From assembly GCA_022360535.1 (NCBI GenBank), contig JAKSCP010000058.1:1-14677 (forward strand): a stretch of DNA of 14,677 nt, read 5' to 3'. The notes under the pieces are model-generated. The model saw only the letters and a list, made by a program, of their open reading frames with translations. It did not search any database and was not told the origin of the DNA. This stretch comes from Pseudomonadales bacterium (GTDB lineage: Bacteria; Pseudomonadota; Gammaproteobacteria; Pseudomonadales; Pseudohongiellaceae). Positions 8,601-14,677 of this stretch are shown piece after piece; positions within the stretch are counted from its first letter, which is position 1; each line of letters opens with the position of its first letter. Position numbers and translations under genes: made by a program.

Positions 8601-8714
8601 AACATGATCAACGCAGCGGACCAGGCACCGGGACAGGAAGCAGAAAACCGCTTTGCTGAACTCAGTCGGTTATTCCAGGAGGTGTTAAATGATGATGTGG
8701 CCGCCGACGATTAA
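5658..8714 (+). CDS. Secreted Asp-box (BNR) beta-propeller protein, VPS10/sortilin-like, paralog 1
   Basis: 1018 residues. A signal peptide (about 1-22, ending IHAQ) indicates export. The mature protein starts FEGMEYRNVGPTRGGRVTAV and carries at least ten Asp-box hairpins, e.g. KTEDYGTTW (65), KSIDGGDTW (120), KTIDGGRSW (171), KSVDGGATW (231), KSIDQGQTF (281), then near 327, 369, 514, 580, 633 and 681. This spacing implies one or two large beta-propellers. Other marks are HGDNHD (342-347), NQPTAELY, PYWLYAGMQDN and GRSFWVLD. The tail has an acidic run (802-815), a beta-sandwich-like strand pair (GAYTVRL, 868) ending in DPR (890-892), and a coiled coil at about 915-965. Database names such as glycosyl hydrolase or sortilin for this family reflect fold only; no substrate is known to me. 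The mature chain has just two cysteines (434, 453), a possible disulfide. The ribosome-binding site is weak, but the signal peptide supports this start. It is paralogous to the gene at 10728 and converges on the TonB receptor. Confidence 0.9.
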   Translation: MNSSARFLLTLCLFLFSIEIHAQHFEGMEYRNVGPTRGGRVTAVAGTVAAPATFYLGASGGGIWKTEDYGTTWNNVSDGYFSTPSIGDIAVAQNDANIVYVGTGSDGLRSNVIAGKGMYKSIDGGDTWQHIGLTETGHIGAVEINPTNHNIVYVAAIGQAFNTNEERGLYKTIDGGRSWEQVLYISDETGISDMEMLPGNPEVLFATAWKAERKPWTIISGGENDEGGLYKSVDGGATWDKITEGLPTGLIGKMDLAISPANSSIIYLLVEAPDDEGGLYKSIDQGQTFEQVSDHDGIITRPFYYANIDVDPKNPDIVYAMATGNFVSKDGGENWERLATPHGDNHDMWINPDNPDLYIQANDGGANVTHNGGKTWSTQFNQPTAELYQVEVDDQYPYWLYAGMQDNGTTIAVPSMAPFGVQHSNRWIVDSGGCETGPAVPKPGDHNIVYADCKGRFGVFDKRLGTEKGYYVGAANMYGHNPRDLRYRFQRVAPIHVSPHDPNVIYHTSQFVHRTTDEGLTWETISPDLTAFEPERQVTSGAPITRDITGEEFYSTIYSIRESPVQAGVIWVGANDGPVHVTQDNGESWQDVTPRRLQPGGRVDAVEPSPHDPAKAYIAVLRYQFGDWKPYIYRTDDFGRSWDLLTDGNGIPEDYPTRVVREDPGKEGVLYAGTEYGIFVSLDDGDTWHDFQQNLPVTPVTDIKVVRGDLAISTMGRSFWVLDNITTLQQDAINELDAEPVLFQPKTTIRYRRPRGMPRTEVPDYPQPAVVIDYYLPEEFEERLVMEILDSNGMVVNRFTNEDEEESEDGQDEVELTDMGTNQTIYLVDDSLASESGLNRFRWTMRHFGAWHEDEDRRYQNGPIAKPGAYTVRLTTGENVMEQSFELQVDPRVLEGGTSLADISSQVDLELEIVDLLSRSRQLEDRLDSEKEKLEEQEKEGGLGAQEQERLDRVNAILARVQTAEGIYMTPMLNAQISYLYNMINAADQAPGQEAENRFAELSRLFQEVLNDDVAADD

Positions 8715-8740
8715 ATCGAGCCAGTTGGCTTGTTGATTTA
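8712..8740. terminator. Inverted repeat spanning both stop codons; possible bidirectional terminator
   Basis: Arms TAAATC (8712-8717) and GATTTA (8735-8740) pair perfectly on the outside, and AGCCA (8719-8723) with TGGCT (8726-8730) on the inside, with unequal bulges (1 and 4 bases) and only 2 bases in the central loop. The TAA stop of the plus-strand propeller gene and the TAA stop of the minus-strand TonB receptor gene both lie within the outer arms. The position between convergent genes suits a shared terminator, but no strong U-tract follows on either strand, so efficiency is doubtful. Confidence 0.4.
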
Positions 8741-10621
8741 CTGATAGTGGATGCCGATCATGAATTCCCGGCCAATCGCCAGTGTGGTGAGGGCATCCGC
8801 TGAATTGAAATAGGTTTCGTTAAACAAATTCTCGATAACTGCCTGCAGTCGCCAACGATCGTTTAGGGTGTAGTTAAAATTGAGCGCACCGATGTTGGCA
8901 GCCTCTAACGGCATTTCTGTTGGTCCAAATGCGCGTTTTTCCAGTTGGCGCCGCAGGCTTAGTCGCGTTGACCATCGGGCCGCGTCAAATACGATATCCA
9001 GTTGGTGTCGCTTGGCTGGTATGTCTGTTAGCGACATGCCGTTTTCATTCACTCCCGTAATACCCTGCCCGGAAAACTCCAGTTGCCACTGGTTGTCGGG
9101 AAACAACGCCACCTGGTATTGCCAGCCATCAAGCTCACCTTGATTCACGTTGCGAAAACCAAATGTGTTTTCGCTTAACTCGATACGCTCAATAAAATGG
9201 TCTATATCCATCTCAAAGCGGTGGAGTTGCAGAGAGAGTGAATCGCCCTGATACGTCAACCCGAGGTCAAGCTGATTTGAGTCTTCTGAAATCAGGCTGG
9301 GGTTGCCGATAGTTTGGCCCCGCCCTGTAAGACCAGTAAAAAACCTCTCTGTCAGACTGGCAAAGCGGGTGCTTGTGCCAAAGCTTAGATCGATTTGCCA
9401 ATTTCCCAGGGGTTTGCGCAAGGTGATGAAGTAGGAGTCATTGTCGTCCGATAGGTTCTCCGCCTGGATGTCATCTTGCGTAAAGTAGGTGAACCTGGCT
9501 CCGGCATGTACTGAGAATGAATCGAAATCACGATTCATCGTGGCAAACAGTGCCGATTCATTTTCTTCACCGTCATCGAGCGGTTGGGTGACGATTATTG
9601 TCCCACTTGATGCGTCAAAATCGGTTTGTTTTGCGCTGACCTGACGTCGACCAAAATAGTCAACACCGATCTGTCCACTGAAGCCGCCAGCTTGCCAGCG
9701 ATCCTCTAATGAGAATCCAATATCCAGAGAGCTGGTTTCCACTTCATTCTCCAGTGTGGGTGGTTGTCTTTCATTTGTAATCAGATCTTGATGATGCAAT
9801 GAAAGCCGGGCAGCCCAATCACCAGTTCCACTCACCTCTACCTGACTAAAGAGATGGTTTTCTTCTGGATAGGTAATTACACGTTCTAAAGGAAACTGGC
9901 GATTGTCCTTGCCGATGTCTTCGCCTCTGCTGCCAATGAGTTGCCAATCGACGCTATAGTCGCCCAGCCGAAATTGTCGGTTGTAATAGCCGGATAGCTG
10001 AGTAAACCTGTCCTGCTTGCGATCGCCACGCACTGTCTCGCCATCGTCACGTTGGCGGAAGGCCAGTCCAGCAGAGAAACTTTCCGCACCTGTGCCTGCG
10101 GCCAGATTGCGCTCGTTGCCATCGCTGCCGAAACCTGAACTAAACCACGGGCTGCTGTCCTCTCGTGTCAACAGTTGTAAAGCACCGCCCAGTGCGCCAC
10201 TGCCGTAGTAGGTGCTGGCCGGACCCTGAATGACTTCGGCGCCACTGAGTAGCAAGGGATCAATAAATGAAGAAGACACACCTGCCCGACGTTCGGAGGT
10301 GAGTCGCATGCCATTGAGAAAACTCTGCACTCTTTGTCGTGCCATGCCTCGCACGTTCAGGGTTTGAAACAGGCCGGGTTGTCCGTTGAGAGAGACGCTC
10401 GGTTCCAGCGCTAACATGTCAGCGAATGAGCTGGCAGGTGTGACCACTTCATCGATGCTTATGTATTCGCTGATCAAGGATTCGCCCTGGCGGTGTCGTG
10501 ACACAGAGACACTGATCACCTCTAAAGTCGTTTCCGATTCCTGTTGTGCCAACGTGCTGCTGGTAACAGATTCGAAAAGCAGGCCGATGGCGAACAGTAT
10601 TTTTAGTGGGTTAGATAACAC
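8738..10621 (-). CDS. TonB-dependent outer-membrane receptor
   Basis: About 627 residues from the GTG start chosen here. The frame stays open to an ATG at 10729 (663 residues), but the extra 36 residues carry no signal-like pattern, and that start would overlap the start of the divergent gene at 10728. From the GTG (10621-10619), preceded by AGGG 6 bases upstream, the protein begins with a classical signal peptide (LSNPLKILFAIGLLFES...LAQQ). A TTG at 10639 would also fit. The plug domain occupies about 40-150: SSFADMLALEPSVSL (about 62-76), LNVRGMARQRVQSFLNG and GPASTYYGSGALGGALQLLT (about 130). The beta-barrel fills the rest, ending with IENLFNETYF and a last strand REFMIGIHYQ. TonB receptors use proton-motive energy to import siderophores, haem, cobalamin, sugars or peptides. 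Nothing here fixes the ligand. It lies between two propeller paralogs on the opposite strand. Confidence 0.88.
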   Translation of the reverse strand: MLSNPLKILFAIGLLFESVTSSTLAQQESETTLEVISVSVSRHRQGESLISEYISIDEVVTPASSFADMLALEPSVSLNGQPGLFQTLNVRGMARQRVQSFLNGMRLTSERRAGVSSSFIDPLLLSGAEVIQGPASTYYGSGALGGALQLLTREDSSPWFSSGFGSDGNERNLAAGTGAESFSAGLAFRQRDDGETVRGDRKQDRFTQLSGYYNRQFRLGDYSVDWQLIGSRGEDIGKDNRQFPLERVITYPEENHLFSQVEVSGTGDWAARLSLHHQDLITNERQPPTLENEVETSSLDIGFSLEDRWQAGGFSGQIGVDYFGRRQVSAKQTDFDASSGTIIVTQPLDDGEENESALFATMNRDFDSFSVHAGARFTYFTQDDIQAENLSDDNDSYFITLRKPLGNWQIDLSFGTSTRFASLTERFFTGLTGRGQTIGNPSLISEDSNQLDLGLTYQGDSLSLQLHRFEMDIDHFIERIELSENTFGFRNVNQGELDGWQYQVALFPDNQWQLEFSGQGITGVNENGMSLTDIPAKRHQLDIVFDAARWSTRLSLRRQLEKRAFGPTEMPLEAANIGALNFNYTLNDRWRLQAVIENLFNETYFNSADALTTLAIGREFMIGIHYQ

Positions 10622-10627
10622 AGACAG

Positions 10628-10631
10628 CCCT
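10628..10631 (-). promoter_or_regulatory. Weak ribosome-binding site supporting the GTG start of the TonB receptor
   Basis: On the minus strand AGGG lies 6 bases before GTG at 10621. It is a short match, but the spacing is right and it directly precedes a clean signal peptide, which decides against the far-upstream ATG. Confidence 0.35.
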
Positions 10632-10680
10632 AAATTCAATGCGGGCGCTATGCTACCAGATTGCAACCCGCGCAGCCTTC

Positions 10681-10697
10681 GCGCACAATGATTGCGC
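10681..10697. promoter_or_regulatory. Interrupted palindrome in the divergent region, possible operator
   Basis: GCGCA (10681-10685) and TGCGC (10693-10697) form 5-bp arms around a 7-base centre. With a 2-base bulge the pairing extends inward (AAT-G-ATT). The site lies in the 106-bp gap between the divergent starts of the TonB receptor and the second propeller gene, where a regulator could control both. It does not match a full Fur box well. The regulator is unknown. Confidence 0.25.
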
Positions 10698-10717
10698 CTA
10701 GAAATCAGAACAAAAAC

Positions 10718-10722
10718 AGGAG
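10718..10722 (+). promoter_or_regulatory. Ribosome-binding site that decides the start of propeller paralog 2
   Basis: AGGAG is followed by five C residues and then ATG at 10728. This selects ATG 10728 over the in-frame TTG at 10692, which would put twelve non-signal residues ahead of the signal peptide. Confidence 0.75.
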
Positions 10723-10727
10723 CCCCC

Positions 10728-13700
10728 ATGCGTCCCTTGCTCAGAATCCCTCATCACTATTCGCCGTTCGTGAGAGTGAGCTTATTGCTTTTTGCTGCAG
10801 TCCTCCTCGTGCTACCGATGGATCGTTTCGCTTCGGCTCAGGAAAGCCGATTCGAGGGTCTGGAGTACCGCTCTATCGGGCCTTTCCGTGGCGGGCGATC
10901 CGCCGCGGTTACGGGCGTGCCCGGAGAAAACAATCTGTATTACATGGGTGCCACTGGCGGCGGCGTGTGGGAAACCGTCGATGGGGGTGCAAACTGGAGA
11001 AATATTTCAGACGGATATTTTGGTGGTTCGATCGGTGCCATCGCGGTCAGTGAATGGGATCCGAATGTAATCTATGTGGGCGGCGGTGAGGTGACCGTAC
11101 GTGGCAATGTCTCCCATGGCAGCGGCATGTGGAAGAGCACCGATAAAGGCAAAACCTGGTCTTCAATCGGGCTCACCGACAGCCATCACATACCGCGCAT
11201 ACGCATTCATCCGCGCAATCCCGATTTGGTGTATGCCGCCGTCATGGGACATTTATACGGTCCTAATGAAGAGCGCGGTGTGGTTCGCAGCGAAGATGGC
11301 GGCGAGACCTGGGAGAGAATTCTCTACGTCAACGACGAGGTAGGGGCTGTGGATCTGATCATGGATCCCAACAATCCCAGGATTCTTTATGCCAGTTCCT
11401 GGCGCATCAAACGCACACCTTATTCCTTGTCCAGTGGTGGCGACGGGTCCGCACTCTGGAAAAGCACTGATGGGGGTGATACCTGGGAAAACCTGTCAGA
11501 GAAAGAGGGCATGCCGGAAGGAACGCTGGGCATAATCGGTGTGACAGTCTCACCGGTTAACTCCGAACGTGTCTGGGCCATCATTGAGAATGAGAACGGG
11601 GGTGTATTTCGTTCAGACGACGGCGGTGAGACCTGGCAGAAAACCAACGAAGACAGAAACCTGAGGCAGCGAGCCTGGTACTACACGCGTATCTACGCCG
11701 ATAGTCAGGATGAAAATCGCGTGTATGTGCTCAATGTGGCGTTTTTCACGTCCAGTGATGGCGGCACAACGTTCGAACGTGTGCCGACGCAGCCACCACA
11801 TGGTGATCACCACGATTTGTGGATCGCACCGGAAGATGCCACGCGCATGGTTGTGGCCGATGACGGAGGGGGTCAGGTGAGTTTTGACCGTGGCAATTCC
11901 TGGTCAACCTATTTCAATCAGCCCACTGCACAGTTTTATCGAGTGACCACCGACAACCATTTTCCCTATCGCATCTACGGTGCACAACAGGACAACTCCA
12001 CTCTGCGCGTCTTGCACCGTTCCGATGGGAACCGTATCAGTGAGCGGGACTGGGAACCCTCTGCCGGTGGGGAAAGCGGGCATATGGCGTCTCATCCAGA
12101 AAATCCGGATATCGTTTATGGTGGTTCCTACGGTGGGCTCTTGCAACGTATCAATCACTCGACCAATGAATCTCGCATGATTGATGTATGGCCAGACAAT
12201 CCTATGGGCTACGGTGCCGTGGATTTACGTTACCGCTTTCAGTGGAATTTCCCCATTCTGATTTCTCCCCATGATCCGGATGTGTTGTATGCAGCGGCGC
12301 AGGTGTTGTTTCGCACCAGTAATGACGGCCAGAGTTGGCAACAGATCAGCCCGGATCTCACTCGTAATGACCCCGATACCATGGGCAAGTCCGGCGGTCC
12401 CATTACCAAGGATGATACGTCGGTGGAGTATTACGGCACTATCTTTGCCATTGCCGAGTCACAGCATGAAGCGGGTGTCATCTGGTCTGGTAGCGACGAT
12501 GGACTGATCTACCTTACTCGTGACAACGGAGAAAACTGGACCGATGTGACGCCCCGGGGAATGCCGGAATGGATGATGATCAACAGCATTGAAATTAATC
12601 CCTTTGATCCTGCCGGTGTCTATGTTGCGGGTACACGTTATAAGTCGGACGATTTTCGCCCCTATCTCTATAAGACTGATGACTACGGTGAAAGCTGGGA
12701 GCTAATCACCGATGGCATTGACGAGCAGCACTTTACCCGGGTTGTACGTGCCGATCCCAAGCGACAAGGTTTGCTCTATGCCGGCACTGAACTTGGTATG
12801 TATGTGTCGTTCAACGATGGTGGAGATTGGGAAGAGTTTCAGCTAAATCTGCCTATCACTCCTGTAACCGACCTCACCATTAAGAACGACGATCTTATTG
12901 TTGCCACCCAGGGCCGGTCCTTTTGGATACTGGATGACCTGACTCCTTTGCATCAGTTAGAGAATGGCTGGGAGGATGATGAAATTAATGTCTATGCCCC
13001 CAGGCCTTCCTATCGTATGGGCGGCTCAGCCTCGGAGAACCCTGGCAATGCAGGTCACAATCTGCCTAACGGCGTGATCGTGCAGTTCTATATGCAGGAA
13101 GGTCTTCCAGAACCAGCATCCGAATCTGAGGAAGAAGGTGAAGAAAGCGTGGATTCGGAACAACCTGTCTTGAGCCTGGAGTTTCTTACGGAAGATGGGG
13201 AAAGTATTCGAACTTTCACCAGCGACGCAGAAGAGGAGAGCGATCGGATAGAAACTGTAGAAGCAGGGTTCAATCAGTTTGTGTGGAATATGCGTTACCC
13301 CAATGCGGAAGGATTCGATGGCTTGATCATGTGGGCCGGCAACCTGACTGGACCCAAAGTGGTGCCAGGCACCTATCAGTTGCGTATGCAATATGGTGAT
13401 TACGATCAGACCAGAACTTTTGAAATTCTGGCTGATCCGCGTATTAGCGCTACACAGGAAGACATGCAGGCCCAATTTGACTTCCTGATGGCTACCAATG
13501 CCAAACTTACCGAAACCCATCAAGCGATAAAGCGTATCCGCGCTATCCGTGATCAGATCGATGTTGTGGTCAATCCGCTGGAGGAGCGAGCGGGTTTCGA
13601 TTCTTTGAAAGAGCGCGCTGCGTTTATCAAAGAAGAGCTAACTGCCATCGAAGAGGCTTTGTATCAGACCCAAAATGAGAGCAATCAGGATCCGTTGAAC

Positions 13701-13925
13701 TACCCGATCCGCTTGAACAATAAGCTGGCCAGCGTTAATCGTCTGGTGAACAGTGGCAACTACCGCCCAACCAATCAGGCAGTGGCGGTGCGGGATGAAT
13801 TAGTGACTGATATCGACAGCGAACTGGAACGGTTCGCTCAAATCGTGAATGAAGAGTTACCCCTGTTTAACAACCTGGTGCGCGAACAGTCCATTCCGGC
13901 TGTCTGGTTAGAGGATGAAAACTAG
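10728..13925 (+). CDS. Secreted Asp-box (BNR) beta-propeller protein, VPS10/sortilin-like, paralog 2
   Basis: 1065 residues from ATG 10728, chosen for its AGGAG site and because it opens a signal peptide (hydrophobic core about 16-30, cleavage near ASAQ, 35-38). The mature part begins FEGLEYRSIGPFRGGRSAAV, closely matching paralog 1. Asp boxes include ETVDGGANW (82), KSTDKGKTW (about 136), RSEDGGETW (about 187), KSTDGGDTW (about 245), RSDDGGETW (about 295), and others near 342, 385, 529, 596, 649 and 694. HGDHHD (358-363), NQPTAQFYRV, PYRIYGAQQDN, AGGESGH, YGGSYGG and GRSFWILD follow the common family pattern. The tail has acidic clusters (799-811, 833-839), a GTYQLRM strand, a DPR near 902 and a long helical region to the end. 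The mature protein has no cysteine, unlike paralog 1. The fold implies extracytoplasmic binding or hydrolysis; the substrate is unknown. It is divergent from the TonB receptor and 109 bp upstream of the gamma-glutamyltranspeptidase gene on the same strand. Confidence 0.9.
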   Translation: MRPLLRIPHHYSPFVRVSLLLFAAVLLVLPMDRFASAQESRFEGLEYRSIGPFRGGRSAAVTGVPGENNLYYMGATGGGVWETVDGGANWRNISDGYFGGSIGAIAVSEWDPNVIYVGGGEVTVRGNVSHGSGMWKSTDKGKTWSSIGLTDSHHIPRIRIHPRNPDLVYAAVMGHLYGPNEERGVVRSEDGGETWERILYVNDEVGAVDLIMDPNNPRILYASSWRIKRTPYSLSSGGDGSALWKSTDGGDTWENLSEKEGMPEGTLGIIGVTVSPVNSERVWAIIENENGGVFRSDDGGETWQKTNEDRNLRQRAWYYTRIYADSQDENRVYVLNVAFFTSSDGGTTFERVPTQPPHGDHHDLWIAPEDATRMVVADDGGGQVSFDRGNSWSTYFNQPTAQFYRVTTDNHFPYRIYGAQQDNSTLRVLHRSDGNRISERDWEPSAGGESGHMASHPENPDIVYGGSYGGLLQRINHSTNESRMIDVWPDNPMGYGAVDLRYRFQWNFPILISPHDPDVLYAAAQVLFRTSNDGQSWQQISPDLTRNDPDTMGKSGGPITKDDTSVEYYGTIFAIAESQHEAGVIWSGSDDGLIYLTRDNGENWTDVTPRGMPEWMMINSIEINPFDPAGVYVAGTRYKSDDFRPYLYKTDDYGESWELITDGIDEQHFTRVVRADPKRQGLLYAGTELGMYVSFNDGGDWEEFQLNLPITPVTDLTIKNDDLIVATQGRSFWILDDLTPLHQLENGWEDDEINVYAPRPSYRMGGSASENPGNAGHNLPNGVIVQFYMQEGLPEPASESEEEGEESVDSEQPVLSLEFLTEDGESIRTFTSDAEEESDRIETVEAGFNQFVWNMRYPNAEGFDGLIMWAGNLTGPKVVPGTYQLRMQYGDYDQTRTFEILADPRISATQEDMQAQFDFLMATNAKLTETHQAIKRIRAIRDQIDVVVNPLEERAGFDSLKERAAFIKEELTAIEEALYQTQNESNQDPLNYPIRLNNKLASVNRLVNSGNYRPTNQAVAVRDELVTDIDSELERFAQIVNEELPLFNNLVREQSIPAVWLEDEN

Positions 13926-14034
13926 TTGACCATTAAAAGCACGGTATCTGTTGGGGGTTAATTGCAGGGTAGTTGACTGTAGATAGAAAATTGTCAAGTA
14001 GAGGCTATTCACTCAAATTTTAAAGGTTGGTGTC
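13926..14034 (+). other. Gap between propeller paralog 2 and gamma-glutamyltranspeptidase
   Basis: 109 bp with no ORF. TAGTTGAC occurs twice (13923-13930, 13970-13977), and the second TTGAC pairs with GTCAA at 13993-13997 across 15 bases. TTGTCA (13991-13996) with CAAATT 17 bases later is a poor promoter candidate. AAAGG (14022-14026), 8 bases before ATG 14035, is a good ribosome-binding site. Whether the two genes are cotranscribed cannot be decided from this. Confidence 0.4.
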
Positions 14035-14677
14035 ATGCAAAAACGAACATTTCATTTCACTCTAGCACTGCTTTTTGTATTCGCATCTGTCACGCCTAAC
14101 TTCGCACAGGAGGGAGCGTCGCAGCCGCTGTTCGAATACAGCGCGATTAATCATCCGGTTATGGGCAAGCAGGGCATGGTGGCGAGCCACAACGTGCTCT
14201 CTAGTCAGATTGCAGCGGAAATACTGGCGAATGGAGGTAATGCCATCGATGCCGGTGCTGCACTCGGTTTTGCGTTGGCTGTGACCTTGCCGCGTGCTGG
14301 CAATATCGGCGGTGGCGGATTCATGTTGGTGCATGTGGCAGAGCTGGATAAAACCATCGCCATCGATTTTCGTGAGACTGCGCCAGCCGGTGCGCTTCAG
14401 GATATGTTCTTCGATGAAGATGGTAATGTGGTGGCGAATGAAACCTATCGGTTTTCACACAAGTCCTCTGCGGTGCCTGGCTCTGTAGCTGGTCTCGCCC
14501 ATATAGTCGAGAACTATGGAACGATGACCTTGGCGGAAGTGCTGGAACCAGCGATTAGACTTGCCCGGGATGGTATCGAGGTAACTTATGATCTTGCCGC
14601 CGATCTGGATCGCAGCACGCGCTTGAAAAACAATCCGGCTGCCCTGAGAAAATTCTACAAACCAGATGGTTCTCACT
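14035..14677 (+). CDS. ggt: Gamma-glutamyltranspeptidase, N-terminal 214 residues (3' cut by window edge)
   Basis: The frame is open from ATG 14035 to the end of the window. A Sec signal peptide (about 1-24, ending NFA) predicts a periplasmic or secreted enzyme. Typical family marks follow: HPVMGKQGMVASHN, AAEILANGGNAIDAGAALGFALAVTLP, GNIGGGGFMLVH, and IDFRETAP with Arg113, equivalent to the arginine that binds the gamma-glutamyl carboxylate in E. coli Ggt. Next come SSAVPGSVAGL and LEPAIRLARDGIEV. The enzyme cleaves gamma-glutamyl bonds, e.g. in glutathione, and transfers the group to water or amino acids. It is made as one chain that cuts itself before a catalytic Thr at the start of the small subunit; that residue lies beyond the window. 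A complete gene would be about 570-590 residues, so only the first part of the large subunit is present here. It follows propeller paralog 2 on the same strand. Confidence 0.92.
   Translation, partial: MQKRTFHFTLALLFVFASVTPNFAQEGASQPLFEYSAINHPVMGKQGMVASHNVLSSQIAAEILANGGNAIDAGAALGFALAVTLPRAGNIGGGGFMLVHVAELDKTIAIDFRETAPAGALQDMFFDEDGNVVANETYRFSHKSSAVPGSVAGLAHIVENYGTMTLAEVLEPAIRLARDGIEVTYDLAADLDRSTRLKNNPAALRKFYKPDGSH

Noticed and set aside
5850..13000. Repeated GAT-GGx-GGx-ACC-TGG nucleotide pattern across both large genes
   Set aside because: It comes from Asp-box protein repeats (DGGxTW), not from a DNA-level repeat, CRISPR or regulatory array.

Overview
The window looks like a chromosomal segment of a free-living, probably marine or otherwise aquatic, gammaproteobacterium. 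The evidence is indirect. It has a TonB-dependent outer-membrane receptor, a PepSY-type inner-membrane protein, Sec signal peptides on almost every gene, acidic low-complexity stretches and moderate GC. No rRNA, tRNA, CRISPR array or intact mobile element was seen, and species-level placement is not possible from this sequence.

Layout, left to right: (1) the last 49 codons of an isochorismatase-like cysteine hydrolase (3-152, +); (2) a small unrecognised ORF of 127 codons (255-638, +); (3) a 971-residue secreted protein on the minus strand with an N-terminal G8 domain and a right-handed beta-helix like the CEMIP/TMEM2 family, plus an acidic linker and an unrecognised C-terminal domain (714-3629); (4) a divergently placed secreted proline-iminopeptidase-like alpha/beta hydrolase (3918-4856, +), preceded by a perfect 16-bp tandem duplication; (5) a convergent 180-residue PepSY/PepSY_TM membrane protein with a GTG start (4872-5414, -); (6) a 1018-residue secreted BNR/Asp-box (VPS10/sortilin-like) beta-propeller protein (5658-8714, +); (7) a TonB-dependent receptor on the opposite strand (about 8738-10621, -); (8) a second, paralogous Asp-box propeller protein (10728-13925, +); (9) the N-terminal 214 residues of a gamma-glutamyltranspeptidase that runs off the right edge (14035-14677, +).

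The gene types suggest an envelope or secreted degradation-and-uptake neighbourhood. The proline iminopeptidase-like enzyme and gamma-glutamyltranspeptidase release amino acids from small peptides or glutathione, the TonB receptor imports an unknown ligand, and PepSY_TM proteins are often found beside such receptors. The most distinctive part is the cassette 5658-13925: two large Asp-box propeller paralogs flank a divergently or convergently arranged TonB receptor. The paralogs share an HGDxHD motif, an NQPTA...PY...QDN segment and a C-terminal DPR/coiled-coil module, but differ in cysteine content. No function has been assigned to this family in a way visible here, so the link to the receptor is inference from position only.
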